Shown here: positions 23,804-36,678 of the stretch, piece by piece | How the letters are laid out: each line of letters begins with the position of its first letter | Numbering within the stretch: the first letter of the stretch is position 1 | Source of the DNA: Hysterangium stoloniferum | Taxonomy: Eukaryota > Basidiomycota > Agaricomycetes > Hysterangiales > Hysterangiaceae | Direction of reading: 5' to 3' | NCBI GenBank assembly: GCA_015178975.1 | Contig: WHVD01000065.1 | Span: 248,001-312,000 of the forward strand | DNA: 64,000 nt | The notes under the pieces: model-generated | The model's database searches: none | Told to the model about the DNA's origin: nothing | Seen by the model: the letters and a program-made list of their open reading frames with translations, nothing else | Translations under genes and position numbers: made by a program

Positions 23804-24503
23804 CTACACACCAGTTTGCCCAAATGAAAAAATGCTATAATGAAACAATGCTGAGAGACACGTCTATGGGTGCTGTTGCGGGACATGGATGCGATAGAGA
23901 ATGCGAAATGCAGGGTACGAAAACCAAAAAAAAAAAAAAAGGGGGAAAGGCAATTGTGGTGATCGACAATGTGTGACAATGTGGGGCTCTATGCGGGTTT
24001 TTTGCGTCCCTATATATGCAAGCGGACGAGAAAAATGAGCGATGAATTTGGGAGGAGTGAAATTTTGATGATGAGACATACCTTGCCCATCATTAGGTAG
24101 TCTCCATCGTTACTGCCAGTTCCCTTATGGGATGGGCCCTGTTGGCAGGCGGTGTCAGTTAGCCATCAGGAAATGGTGGCGCGCGTTACTGACCGCGCGG
24201 TATGCTGGATGGCTCTGGCTGCTGCTGCCCCCGTACACCGAGGCAGTGCCTCCACGCTGCAGAGTCTGCTGTAGCTATGCCATCTGTCAGTTTGCTGCCC
24301 CTCGATGATGATGTTGCTCAACGATGAACACGTACTTTTGCCTCGCTTGCGGCTTTTGACCCCCCGAGTGCGCCGTAGTGCAGCGTGCGGGGGTCGACGC
24401 TGGACATGCTGGGTAAATGTGATAGTGAATGTGTCATGCTGGGGAGAGCGACGACTTTTGAGGATGTTTTTGAAGACGAGGATGTCTTGGTAGACGAGGA
24501 CAT
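23804..24503 (-). CDS. Small Ser/Gly-rich hypothetical protein
   Basis: Not recognised. Exons 24336-24503, 24194-24274 and 24082-24138 join in phase 0 with good GT-AG sites, giving a Ser/Thr-rich start (MSSSTKTSSSSKTSS), then a Gly/Ser stretch (RGGTASVYGGSSS) and a more ordered block (KGTGSNDGDYLMMGK). A fourth exon at 23804-23863 would add 20 codons and close a 121-residue protein, but its intron is long (218 nt) and holds a 15-nt T run on the coding strand, so the C-terminus is uncertain; reading through the last donor would instead end about 25 codons later. No signal peptide or membrane helix. Missed if only long ORFs are considered. Confidence 0.6.
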
Positions 24504-27052
24504 GGTCCGCTGCAGATGGTGGTGGTAATGGGTAATGGCAGTGGGTGGCTAGTCGGTTGTAAGTAGTGCGCGATTCTCCACTCGGGGACCAAATTGCAAC
24601 AACACTGGAGGGGGGGATCTGGGCTAATAAATAGTAACGCCTGGCCTAGCACCTGGGAAGCAATTGAACTCGCCTGTCATAACTTGAAAGATGCATCAAG
24701 GCTCGGCGTGCATCAAGTTTCTTATGTTACTTACTCCTCGCGGCTGCTTCGTCCCAACGGTCCACGCGCAGGCGATTATCGCCGGCGAATTCCGAGCAGG
24801 CAGAAATTTATCCTTTCTTTGACTCTCCGTTCGGCCATGACCGATGCCAGGTGATAGCCCCCAACTCTCTCGGAATGGTTGTCCCTTGCACACGCTGACA
24901 ATTTCCAAGTTTGCTGAACCTTGACGCTGAAACTCTAGTTCCCTCAGTCGAGTGAACCGTTATCTAGCTCGCTCGCATTTTAATCACACGCTGTGAGTCA
25001 TCTCTCGTAAGTCCCCATATGTTGTGTTTTTTTCCTCGTTCGTGGATTACGCTGTAGCGTGCTACCGGTGTTAGAGTATGGGCTGTCACGAACGATAACA
25101 GGGCATAGCATGCTTGGAGCACGTTGAGAAATATTCATGTCCCATGAAGTCCCTTGAAGAAATTAACCCCGTCGACGATCGTGTACAATCTCAATTTAAT
25201 CTCTCGATGTATCTAAATGAAGACAAGTATTCAACCTGACAATCCCCCTTGGATCACCCTGACCGCCAGGCCACGTTTCGGTGTCCTTGGCTGCAAACCG
25301 TGCAGCGACCGACATATTTCCGTGAAGTGGATTCCTTCAGACTCCCAGGCTGCACAACATTATTATACATATACAGTGTTCTTTACAAAGGACCCTGCAG
25401 GATGACGTGATGCGAACTCGCTAAAATATAAGCTTTTAGCGGCACGTGGAATGTATGATGAGGGCCTTGTAACGCTGGGAATATTCTCTCAACAGAGTCG
25501 AGTATGGTGGTGGCGAATTCTATACAGTGTTGCCGAACGCTAATAGGCCCAAACGGGTTCTGAAGGCTGTGACTGTGGCAACTCCATTTTCCGCCCAAAT
25601 AGGCTTCAGGTGCTAAGACCGACCGATTATCCCGATAAATCTGGTGGAATGAATGGACGGATGAAAATTTCCTGGCCGACGCCCCTCCTTGCCATCTTTT
25701 TAAGACTAATATTGAAATATATATGTGTGTGTGTCCTGATTACCTTGCAGCGTCTCCACCCGCATAGAAGGCCTTGGACACAGTATACCCCAGCACATCG
25801 ACCTTTTCTAGTGCCGTCGAAGAAAAGCCGCGACACGGGTTTTTCATATGACTCAACGATCTATGCCCAATCGAGGGGGCAGAGGAGATACATCTACTTG
25901 AGTTGCCGTAGTTGGTCCCGCGAATTGAGCTGCTTGTCGTAAGGACACTGATATAGTTTTCTTGTTATTATCCTTGCCAGATGCGTGGGCACCGCCTGTC
26001 CCGAGTGATCCTGACATTTATTCATTTCATGTGGCAACTGGTGCCTCTGCTCCCAACCACGTACCTTGAGCTCTTAAGTCCGCTCTCACCATGCATCCGA
26101 GTAACCCACGCCGTCCACTTCCGTATCGAGAGTTTCAAGCACGAGCGAGATTGTCGGTTATTATAGCGCATTCGCGGCAGCGGATAACGGTGCGAAGTTT
26201 CCGAAGGGACAACCTAATCACGCAAGCCGGGCCCTGCTCCTGCCAATCATCGCAACGCGATGACTAGCCGGTGGGTGCGCTCGAACAGCACCAGCATTCA
26301 ATGCCTTGGAGAAAAACGACTGCTCAAAGTGAATGCAGACATTAAATGCGACGGTCGAGCCGCCGATACGCAGTGCGAATCTCATCTCCCTTGACAAATA
26401 TTTATTAGTTCCCGCTCTGGAATGCGCTGTGAGGATAATGAGTCCCCTCATATCTAGATATCTACACGGCGTAACTATGCCAGGAATGCACGGTCCTCGG
26501 TGTACCTTTCATTTTGAATTAATGACGTCAAGTGCACAGATAGTATCGTGGCATTTGCGTTGTTCGTTGATAACGCTTAGTCCAGGCCTTTGTCGTGTGT
26601 TATCCGCTTGGGGTGACGGAGAGATGTCGATGATAGACATATTAGGGAGTTGCCGTGCTTGCTATCCAATAGTTTCTGCTTCCAGAATATATATCTGCGG
26701 AAGTGGACTTCCATTTCCCAATCCGCCCCCTTCGACCGTTTTGTTTGCCCTTGTGCTTCTTTCAATCGGGAATATACTTTCATATAATATATGTTCATGT
26801 AAATCATAACTGCCGCGCCAAAATGTCTGCCGCCGCCACTAGCAAGATAGCCGTCAGTTGCCATTGTTCCTCCCGCCGCACATGTCTGACGCCATCAGGT
26901 ATTTTGAAAAAAATTGTGACAATCGGAACAGCAGGATAAAAAAATTGTTCGGGTATCGTTCGTATGTCAAATATATACTTAAAAATTAGCAGGAACCCAA
27001 GAATATGTGTATTTATTTATCAGATAAGCAAGCGGACACTCATAATTAGACT
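24504..27052. other. Intergenic region
   Basis: About 2.5 kb with no recognisable gene. ORFs are short, overlapping and antisense to one another. A short GTGTGTGTG run is at about 25726. Confidence 0.45.
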
Positions 27053-29100
27053 CTACAATTGGCTAATCCAGGTGGGAGGGTGCTCAACGACCGCAAGTAA
27101 TGTCTCCGCTACGATATCCATATCTCCTTTTTCCATTCCATTTTCATTAACTGTCTGGAGGCCGGTGCACCAGTTCGAAACCGCTATTCTAACAGCGCCA
27201 AGGCCGGGTGTTACCTGGATTTTTCTCGTCTCGTTTAAAGCCCTAACAAGGGTGGCAGAACCCCCCGGCTCGCAGTAGGCCTGTACAGGATTCCCTGCTG
27301 ATGCCCGGAACAATAGCATGTTCAAAGGCGTCGTGGGCGGCGCAGAAGAATCGACCCATGATTGCCGCAAATTGAGGACTTCATAGTATCCTTTTCCTTC
27401 GGGACTTGCCATCCATGCCGCGATTTGTCTTGTGAAGAGAATATTGCGACGAACTAAGTCCGCATAGCCCTCCCGCCCTTGGTCTAACAGGGCGGTATAG
27501 AGAGGAAGCGCACGAAAGCGGCGTGAATTTTCAATCGTCATGTTCATTGCATCGGGAATAGCCTTTGCTGCTTTCATTTCTGGCGTCAAGGCCTCGTCCC
27601 ATGGCCCAGTGGCTCTGGCCAGATATGCGGGTGGCGCCTTTGAGAGGGACGGGCCAAATACTGAACTCTGATGTTCGATGGACCGAGAAAAGAATATACC
27701 GCAATCGTACGGAACATTCAACCACTTGTGTCCTGCGGAAATTACTCGTTAGCTTGCAATATGGGGTGTTCAAAAGAAAGGGACACTCCGTACCATCTGA
27801 GGCGATGCTATCGGCCAGCTCCAGACCATCCGAAATGCTTCCTGTGATATCGGGGACCAGACGCGCATAAGCTCCGAATGCTATAATCCATAAAAGTAAG
27901 CTATTGCGAATGACACATGTATATAAAGACACGACGACGTACCAGCATCTATATGAAGCCAAACATCGTATTGACTACATAATTTGCGGATTTCACGGAC
28001 ATTAGGGGTGAAATCGCCCTGAACGATTGCGCATTAATGAGCCATCAGCCCTCAATCTATCAATAATCTTGAAGCCCGGCGGAGTACGTACCGTACTGAT
28101 TTCCCCAAAACTAAGGGACACGACTGCGCCTATGCCTGAGCCCGGAGCGGCTTCTTTCAGGTACTTTTCCAGCTCCTCAAGGTCAATGCCGACAACACCA
28201 CTGGCACCACTCTTCCTCCCGATATCAACAACGTTCGATTTTCCAAGGCCGACTATTCCAGAAGCTTTAATGAGAGAAGCATGTGGCCTATCAGAATACA
28301 CTTTGACAGTGGCTCCGCCAAAGCCGTCTTCTGCAACAGAATAGGTAGGAGAACCCAGCGCCTTGCGAACGGCATAGTCGCGTGCCAACGCTAGTTATTG
28401 AGAGCAAATTTCATGCAGCGGGTCGGGAGAAAATAGATGCACGATGTGGATTTACCTAGCCCGAGCACATTCGATGCAGTCCCACCGCTCGTGAGCACAC
28501 GTGCAGGAAATTTCTCCCGTGGCAAATGAAAAAGATCGAGGACAAATTCCAATGCGCGTGACTCGATCACGGCTGAAATGCTTTCATCCTGCGCGCATCG
28601 CATGAGAAAACAGCGCGCCTTAGCGCCTCGAAAGCAGGAAGGCTAAAGGGGACGAACTAACTGGTCGGTTTCCGCCGACATTCTGATCGTAGATTGTCGT
28701 TAGAAAATCAGCAAGCTGAAAAATTCATGCCACTAATTAGCGTGCGAACACGGCCAAAACAGAATTAGCTATTTGCCTGTGCAGAGGGGAGCGTGCCGCC
28801 CGTGATAAAACCGAAATATCTGGAAGGGAGATCGATTGGGGTATCTCCATTGTTGCAGTAAGCAGCGATAACTTACCGTGGTCCCGCATGACCAGGGGCC
28901 AGACCTGGTATTACGTCTCGCAGGACCACATCTATCGCCTCTGTAGGTCCGAGGCCCTTTTCGGGCAAAGACGTTGGTAATGCAACAAGGGCGGCTTGAA
29001 TATTTTTAGTATCTGCAACCGTCGATAGGGCATGTAACGTCTTATCTCTCTCGCCGGCGATCTGAAGGATTTTTTCACGGGTGGAATGGATAGCGTCCAT
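27053..29100 (-). CDS. PLP-dependent group II decarboxylase
   Basis: Removes the carboxyl group from an amino acid using pyridoxal phosphate. Eight exons join in frame to 531 residues: 28877-29100, 28777-28819, 28662-28715, 28456-28588, 28092-28390, 27943-28018, 27794-27880, 27053-27732 (minus strand). Family landmarks in order: YFGFITGGTLPSAQ, LTSGGTASNVLGL, RPHASLIKA with the ring-stacking His, SLSFGEISTGDF, VWLHIDAAFG with the pyridine-binding Asp, and ASDGHKWLNVPYDCG with the Schiff-base Lys near 308. The start ATG is in a CCATGG context. One intron (28716-28776) has a GC donor. Substrate is not decidable: the family includes aromatic amino-acid, tyrosine and diaminobutyrate/glutamate-type enzymes. 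No biosynthetic neighbours are seen, so a lone metabolic enzyme is likely. Confidence 0.93.
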
Positions 29101-32100
29101 GGGTGGAAAGGCTCTGACCGTGTGTATTCCAAGTCGGCAGATGATTTCCAGATTTACATCTTTATCAGCTGGCTGCTAGCGGCAAACTGGTGAGTCATCT
29201 ACTGCTCCTACGCCAGCTCGTTACGTTATACTAGCCCTGATGTGACCAAATGCGATAAACCGCTCGAGTGGTACCGACGGGATTCACTAAGGAATTACCA
29301 AGTGTATCTACAAGTCGTGTATATATTAGCAAACCAAACGGGGTTCCATATTCATATGAGGTACACAATTCCGTTTGTTAATATATCTACGAGTTTACAC
29401 TCCTAACAAGCCTTAGAACCTTTGCTAAGTGGCGGTCATTCTTGGTGCAACGTTTATTTCATAAACATATCTTTATAATGGGAAAACTATGAGCAGAATG
29501 GTTGGGCAATTTGTCCCCAACTAGCATCCAGTGATTGAACGTCTTTGGATTTCATACATATTGAACATATCAAATTACACACCCTGAAACCAGAGGTAGA
29601 TGAGGTTGGTCGTTTATTGTTAATTATAAGTTATTTTGGCTGTACGGATATGAGTGTCAATCGGGGTAACATTTTTCTGAGTCCACACGCCAGTTTTAGT
29701 GGTAGGCAATGTCGGGCACCATTAGGTTATTGCCATGGAGTTGCCTAGGATCTTGTGCCGGCAAATCGTCTGGAGACTTCCGCGGGGCAAATTTGATATA
29801 CTTTCTAGTCACGGATGTCCTCATTGCCTCACATAAGAAAGTGGTATCCTGAGAAATAATAGACCCAACTTATTAAGGTAAACGGGCATTTTACCCCACT
29901 CGCGACGCTTGCGAAACACTGACTGAGCACCATCAACGAACTTTGCTTTTCGTGAAATTACTCGATACGCAATGCAAAATCGCTCGAAAAACGCCAGCAC
30001 GACACGCCCTTAACGAAATCTGCTCATTTTCATGCGACCAGTTGAAAGGTTGCAATGAGAAACGGTAGGCCCTGTGGCGGCATATAAAAGCTGGTGCACT
30101 GAAACTATTCTTTCAGGATTTTATATAATATTAGCACATATAAAGTCCCAGAACACGGCCAACTATAACGGGCGACCTTGAGCAAGTATCTCTGAGCTTC
30201 CACTAATACATCACACAAAGGCCAGGATATTTTAGACCTCACTTTAGTGAATCAGCCTGCTTCACGTCAACGCACGAGTCCGACTCTACCCCTCTTTCCT
30301 GGCTTGCAAAATAGACGTCAATCCCTCCGTCAGAGATTATGCTAGATTCCAATAATGCGACGTCGAGGCTACTACTACAGCTCGAAGAAGTGGCCTGAGG
30401 CTCATACCAAGAATTCAGTGTGAGTATCTATTTCTGCACTCAGATGTTTCTTCACGGATTTGTACAGCTTACTATTGACTGGGTTACGTTTAATATATTT
30501 TATTCATCATGTTATCAACTGTTGATTCCATTGTGATTGTGATTGATTACTTTGAACGGATCACTTTTTATCCGGATACTAATGGGGACCCGCCCAATGC
30601 AAAGCATCCGTCATGGGGTAATTCGTCAACCTTCCAGTTACATGGGGTCCTAGGCTCCTGAGCTCTTCGATTCAAATTATCCACCTGATAATGTGAAGAT
30701 TCGATTGTGTCCCGCCGTTCCCGAGAAATGATGGCAGCTGCATGCAAGACGGCCGTATGTTGTATCGACATTTACCCCAAGCAACTGGAAGACTATCATG
30801 TTAATAAATGGTAATTTCATGTAGATAGCAATCGACATGCAAATCTGAGCATCTGCGGCGTGAAAATACTTTAGAAGGTGACAGAATATGTACGGTGATT
30901 AATTATGTTACCCAAAGTACGAACTCATATATCTGGCAGGAATTTGGGGGTAAATTATCTCGCTCAATTTAATATGCAGTGAGAAGCTACCTGTGGATAC
31001 CAGTTATTCATTACTTTGAAGTATGATATCTCCTAAGTGAGGCAAGGAAAGGAGGTCATTTCCCGCCTGCATTGCTCCAACGGACTTTCTCGTTCAACGA
31101 GCTGCCTGATGACTTCCGTAAAATAATTATTCGATGATATTAACCTCGTATTTTCTACATTCCGTTTATTTTTGTTCTCCTACTCTCTTTCCTCGCCTCG
31201 TTTACACCGGGTGAAGAATTGGTGTGGCATCGTGGACTTTACCACCCGAAAAGACGTTTTTCTCTGATCACATAGGATGAGTCCAGAGAGTAGCATCAAG
31301 AGAATTAATGGTAACGTTGATGCGCAACCTTGTGTTAAAATGAATCCTGGAGATGGAAAACGAAAGGTTCCGGAACCTACGAGTAAAACCCTAACAGGGA
31401 TGCTATCGATACCCCTTACTAGTAATAGTAATAGTATTCGCGCAGTACCATCGTGATGAGAAATCCGGACCAGAAAAGGCGGCATTGACAATTTTCATTC
31501 TCAAGGTGGAAAAAGAGCCCGACGTGCCGTGCCTCTGGAAGACCGGCGTCATGTCAGAAAGTATGAAAAACGCTTGGAAAGCCTGCCAGTTGTACTTGTA
31601 CCTGCAATTTTTAATGCCAAGAAAGCCAGTGAGGGACAATCTCACAAAGGCGAGGCTGATCGATGATGATGCCTCTTCGAAACCTATCTACAGGAACGGG
31701 CGTCGGGTTTTGCACTGCAGGCCATCAAAACGCCGGTGCGTTGCCAAATCAAAATATCTTTTTCACGCACACAGATTTCATTAGTTTCTGTATTTTTGGT
31801 GAGATGAAGGGGGGATTTTTGTTGCGAATTTCGGACGCAAGGGAACTCGTGTAACAAACGAGTAAAGAAACTATCACAGGACTGCTGATTGTATGTCAGT
31901 TCCGTACCGTAGTACCCGGTGACCTTGACATACTATGCTGCATCGGCAGCCATCCCAATATTCTGATAAATGGAAGTGTAGGCCCCTGGTTAATCGTGTA
32001 GTTTTTTTCTTCTTTTTGTATGTAGAATATTTAGGTGGGTCTGGACAAGCAGCCTTCCGCCCGAGACAGACGCTGTGTATCAACTGGCTCGTGCCAACAA

Positions 32101-32762
32101 ATCAGAAGCATAAAGAAAACCTAAAACACAATCATAGAACATGCAGGTCCCACCGAGGAAATGCTGGTTCCCACGCTGGCTTGGCAGTGTGTGGTACTCA
32201 AGGAGCCGGAAGCCATTAACCGCGGTATTTCATGATTTTGTTATTGATGGTTAATTTGAAATGCTGAGATATAACGTTCTTCGAGTATAATGATATGTAT
32301 TAAGACTTTTTTTCTTTTTTGAGCGAACTTCAAGTTCAGTAAGATATAACGAAGTAGAACGAATTTACAACGTTCTCTAGTACGAGGATTTTCGGTGGAT
32401 TCACTCAGAACCCAAAGCGTTGAGTGGATCTTGGTTTGCTTTATATTATTCAGGCTCACAGGGTCAATGTTTTGTTCAAAATGTTACACCCATCACAGCC
32501 TGACTGGCTCATATATATTTAAAACTCATTGACAGACTTGAGATGTGACCCCCAGATTTGACACACAAACCATATATCTTTGTAATCACATGGTTTGTAA
32601 TTAAAACACAACCTCACACCATGAGACGACAACGTGAATTGATTTAATACACATGTACAGCATTCATGTGACATCTATGAGCGGTACATCCCACAATGAG
32701 TAAAATGCGGTGGAAAGTCAGATATGCAATGCAAACAAAGCCGGGACAATCGGAACGAATGA
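29101..32762. other. Long intergenic region
   Basis: About 3.7 kb without a supported gene. ORFs are at most about 100 codons and inconsistent. The first few hundred bases upstream of 29100 are presumably the decarboxylase promoter. It may hide short multi-exon genes that cannot be seen by eye. Confidence 0.4.
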
Positions 32763-33849
32763 TCACTTCAGTAACTCTTCAACAATCCTTTCGGGTGATA
32801 TGTTCGGCACATTTGCACCACGATAGTTCAACCGCCGCAGGACCTCAATCTATATAGAATGCAACAGAATCAGCATAGCAATATACTCAGGATTGCATCG
32901 CCCAACTCACCACTTTTGGTCGTTCAAAGCCTAACCCCTCAAATTGTTCTACATGTGCACGCTCCAATCCAGCCATGGCAATTTCATCCCGCTGGGAAGA
33001 TGTTAAGCGCCAGTGTAGATAAGCACGGAATTTGAAATGAATTACCTCCTTCGTCCCCTTACTCGACGACGCGGGCTTTTGACCTGGTTTCGATCCTGCT
33101 CGTGGGGGTGCGCCAGCATAAATCTCAGCCCAATATCGCGCCGTATCCTCGAAGGAGGCACGGGAGGTCGTATAATGCTTGGCGACTGGATGTTTTCTTA
33201 GTAGAGAGGTTGGGGACATGTTATCAGAAACCTACCTTCGGCATCTTGGGGATCCGAGGGTTCTGGTGAACATAGGAGAGATTGCAGAGAAATCAGGGTA
33301 GATTTCAGCGTGAGAACGGGAGACCATGCATCCTTCAAAATATCTGTCGCGACGAGGTCAGATTGGTCATTCCAGACGTCGATATGAGGTGCAAACCAAG
33401 GCAAATTGCACCCGATGCAGATGATATGTTCGGATGATAAACCTTCCTGTAGATCTCATGGGCAATCTACTGATTTGTGGCCCAAACGCACTCACGTTAT
33501 AAACTTCATCTTGACTGGTTGAAATGGATAGGAATCTGGAATGGCGATGTCCTATCGCATCCATCAAATCGTGTATGAAGGTACTGGGAGAGAGAAGTTT
33601 ACAACGTACGACGTCGTATATCCCACCCTCGTATGGTGTGCCTTCTGGTCCCGGAAATGTGCCTTTCAGGTGAAACGGCGAGTCATCGATGAGTGTTATA
33701 GTTATATTTGAAGTCCTGTCATTCTTGCAATCTTGCGAGATAGAAAGAACAAGGGCAAGGTACAGTCAGTCCACGCACTCCTAGGCGGTGTGTACGATGA
33801 CGATAATACCTGCGATTTCTTTGTTTACTCGACGGAGTCGTGCATCCAT
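32763..33849 (-). CDS. UBC1: Ubiquitin-conjugating enzyme E2, UBC1/E2-25K type with UBA domain
   Basis: Carries activated ubiquitin on its catalytic Cys and helps build Lys48-linked chains for proteasomal degradation. Eight exons join in frame to 227 residues: 33810-33849, 33610-33731, 33496-33551, 33397-33446, 33236-33343, 33046-33185, 32911-32991, 32763-32849 (minus strand). Evidence: [32 protein letters not shown], the HPN motif and the active-site Cys near residue 88 in [16 protein letters not shown] ~45-residue linker leads to a C-terminal UBA domain (about 173-225, ending near RIVEELLK). The UBA tail and length (family 200-220) separate it from generic E2s. Intron 1 uses an AAG acceptor. 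Confidence 0.95.
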
Positions 33850-34349
33850 GATTGTAAATGGAAAGACGAGTGATATTTAGAGAAAGATAGTGAGGTGGTG
33901 GTGGAATGAAGGCAGTAGAACGTAACAGAACTTAAAACCAAAAACGCCCGAAGAGGGAGTGACTTGATCCCAACTATTTGGCGCTCTCCGCGAATATCAT
34001 GTCAGCGTTAAATTCAGAAACTGACTTCGAGAGGCTTCTATTTTGATTTCCTAATATTGATTATCATTATTAATAACCAAGTTGTTATTATTAGATCATG
34101 CAAATGAATACTGCGAGTTTTGCACAGAAACCATCGAATGTTTTCTAAATGATTGCATCAAGAGATGGAATGCGGTGCTGGGTTAACTACACTGGCGTAG
34201 TTCGAGTATCCTAGGCTAATCGTAACTATATGATCAAGGCGGTCCAGGTAGTCTATATACTTGACCTATATTTTTTCCAAATCCCTGACCTGATGTAGTG
34301 GCAATAAAAAATTGGTCGTCGTTAAAGCTTCGGTCAATGAGGAAACACA
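33850..34349. other. Spacer: UBC1 upstream region
   Basis: About 500 bp with no gene; promoter of UBC1 on one side and 3' end of the broken paralog on the other. Confidence 0.4.
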
Positions 34350-35290
34350 TCAAATACAACCACCACCAGTCCCCTCCCTTTTATAAAGCACGATCTCCTT
34401 CCCCTCTCTCTTGCACACAATACTTAACACCGCCCCCTCCCCTTCTCCCAGAACAATCTCTCTGATCTCTTCCAAAATTCTTTTGAGTTTCCGTAATCCA
34501 TCCGCCGTCTTCCTTGCAACCTCTCCCGTCTCCAATTCCTCCAGGGTTTTCCTCCGCACCTCTTTGAAAGTCCCATGGACATGCACACAGACGAAAATAT
34601 GAGGCGTCTGAAAGAGGAGGAGCTGGGGATACGACTCGTTCCAGTCGAAGTTATTTACAGATCTGATGGAGCGGGTTTTAAGTTCCAGTAAGGAAGATTG
34701 GGGGGCGAGTTTTCCTTCGGTGATAATGCTCAGGTGTTTTCCATCACATATTCGAAGTTTTGTCACTTCTGTCTCGGTCTGGCGGACGGTGAGGCCTCCC
34801 GACGCTGTTGCAAGGTCACTTAGATCATCTACCTTCTTTGGGGGCTGAGTCGGGAGACATGCATCGGTCCCATACCTAACCAGCATTTTTGGGCCGTCCA
34901 TATCCTGATACATAGCCGATCAATGGGCATCGAGACTGCTAACAGCGCCGTCTTGTACTCACGTATGTAACAATCCTAGCATGGCCCGACGCAGTCTCGA
35001 ATCCAGGAGCGGGTCGCGTGCTCGCCTTCTCAAACTCCTTCTCGTACCCCGGATCACCGTTTTGCACTGCGGAAATCTCCCACCGCTGCATGAGAATAGT
35101 CTTGACTCCCACAAATTCCAGATCGATCCTGAACGTCCCTGCATTCTCACCGCCAGAAGCCCAGCGCAAGAGTTTACGTACACCGTTGCGGTCAGTGACA
35201 AAATCTACGGAGCTGAAGTCAAATCTGGGTGCGTGATGGGATACTGCCGCGATGAGTAGGAGTAATGGGGAGCTCGACAATCGTGAGGCA
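34350..35290 (-). pseudogene. Body of broken paralog A of a fungal-specific family
   Basis: Exons 34963-~35290 and 34350-34904 (one GT-AG intron, 34905-34962) match the second and third exons of intact copy B at high identity (NASRLSSSPLL, LRWASGGENAGTFRIDLEF, RKTADGLRKLKRILEEIRE). Homology stops abruptly at about 35290, in the middle of the copy-B second exon. Upstream there is an unrelated open stretch with no ATG before a TAG, so no start codon exists. Its C-terminus also lacks the last ~12 residues of B. Its missing first exon appears beyond the ATP17 gene (36167-36376). Confidence 0.8.
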
Positions 35291-35660
35291 TTCTGGAAGT
35301 CGCTGTGTTTGGAGAATTTCTTCAACACGGGCCTAGATCGAACCCAAGTGTTGTTGAACTAGTCGCACAAAGAATACGTTTGCTATAGGCTGTCTGCTAT
35401 AGGCAGTTCATATAGATGACTGAGCTCTAGTAGGTATGCAAGGGGTTTTACGGCTCCCTGACTAGTAACCGAGTAACTGTGGTTAGAACACCTGTTTTGG
35501 GAGATGTATACTATAGGGGTGTTATGATCTAGTCGAGTTTGAAAACCTATCTAGGGACCCAATAATAATGTTGCACACTGCAGAAGTTCTAACCCGCTGA
35601 TGTAAGGGAAAAGACGCCGAAACCAAACGACGGCAAATAGAATCTTCGTTGTTGACGATA

Positions 35661-36133
35661 ATGCATGCAACGCTCGCTCGCCGTGCTTTGGGCCATCTTG
35701 TTCCTCCTAAAATCGCGACTCCATCCAGCGTGGTAAGTGTCATGTAACCCGTCTTATTCCGTCAAATTTGTCTAATGCAAACTTGTAGTCTGGTGGGTCG
35801 GCTTCATCCCTTACACCACTTGTAGAGTTCTACTCGAAGCTCCCCAAAGGACCTGCTCCTCAAGGAAGGAGAGGACCTGCTGCATGGTTTTTAAATGCCA
35901 AGAATGCATCTGGATTCCCAATCCTCGTCACAATTGCCGCGTTGGTCGGAATGGGTTATACCTTGGATTACCAAAGTATGTACAACATTCTCTTTGCGTA
36001 TAAACACGGTCTGAACATCACTCTTTTCGCGTTCCAACAGTGCATTTGAGTGAGATTTCGATTTTGGCCCGGTATTAATCACTTTGGCTAATTAAATCAA
36101 AACTTAGAGCACCACAAGAATCGTCATCATTAG
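35661..36133 (+). CDS. ATP17: Mitochondrial ATP synthase subunit f
   Basis: Small subunit of the F1Fo-ATP synthase membrane sector, inner mitochondrial membrane. Exons 35661-35732, 35789-35975, 36041-36049 and 36108-36133 give 97 residues. Evidence: N-terminal presequence-like stretch (ARRALGHLVPPKIATPSS), the family core VEFYSKLPKGPAP, a membrane helix (ILVTIAALVGMGYTLDY) and the conserved Lys/His-rich tail QMHLKHHKNRHH. The tail is only recovered if a 9-nt exon (TGCATTTGA) is used; read without the last splice the protein ends in an unrelated tail, so the microexon is strongly supported by family conservation. The gene lies on the opposite strand between the two halves of paralog A. Confidence 0.93.
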
Positions 36134-36166
36134 TCAATGAAGGCATCGATTTGATATCAATATTGT

Positions 36167-36376
36167 CTATAGAGGATCATTTGCAACAACTTTAAAAAAG
36201 ATATCATCCTTTGTGTGTGGCCCTATGTAAAATTTGGAACTTTCCTTCCCCCCTCTCCACGATCCTCCACGCTTGGGCGCGAAAGCTCTTGGATGGCCAG
36301 ATGAGTCGGGGAACCCGCGGCCAGTCATATGGTTAGAGCGTGCAAGTAGTAGTATCTCTTGGGCAACAGGATGCAA
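36167..36376 (-). pseudogene. First-exon relic of paralog A
   Basis: The region matches the start of copy B (38135-37811): QEILLLARSNHM against QEVLLLALSDHM, PRAFAPK against RRAFVPR. Upstream DNA matches too (GTGCAAGTAGTAGTA, TCCTTATAAAGAAA, CACGAAGGTACATA). Homology fades within about 35 codons, and no downstream exon follows before ATP17. Best explained as the 5' end of paralog A, now separated from its body. Confidence 0.75.
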
Positions 36377-36678
36377 ACTTACGCTTTTGTTAATTTGAAA
36401 GATAAGCCTGGGAGTCGTCCTTATAAAGAAACTCTTCGAATCGTAAGTGCTTTTACGGGTTCGACACGAAGGTACATAGGGTATTCATAAATGGAATGTG
36501 AATCTCCTGAAATAGTATACAAGCCACATAAGTATGATGTGATTGAGCTCAGTAAGTGCCAAAATTATAATTAATATACAACCATGGATGAGGCTATGGT
36601 TAACTGTTTTTAACTCGTGCTAGTAGAAAGATTGATAAAAAATCTGAAGCCTCGGTTATTGGAGGAACATGTAGAAAA

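Noticed and set aside
27053-29100. Secondary-metabolite cluster around the decarboxylase (for example a tryptamine pathway)
   Set aside because: No methyltransferase, kinase, P450 or transporter nearby, and this is the PLP group II type, not the phosphatidylserine decarboxylase-like enzyme of psilocybin synthesis.
30353-30421. 23-codon ORF rich in Arg and Tyr as a pheromone precursor
   Set aside because: No C-terminal CaaX box and no receptor gene nearby.
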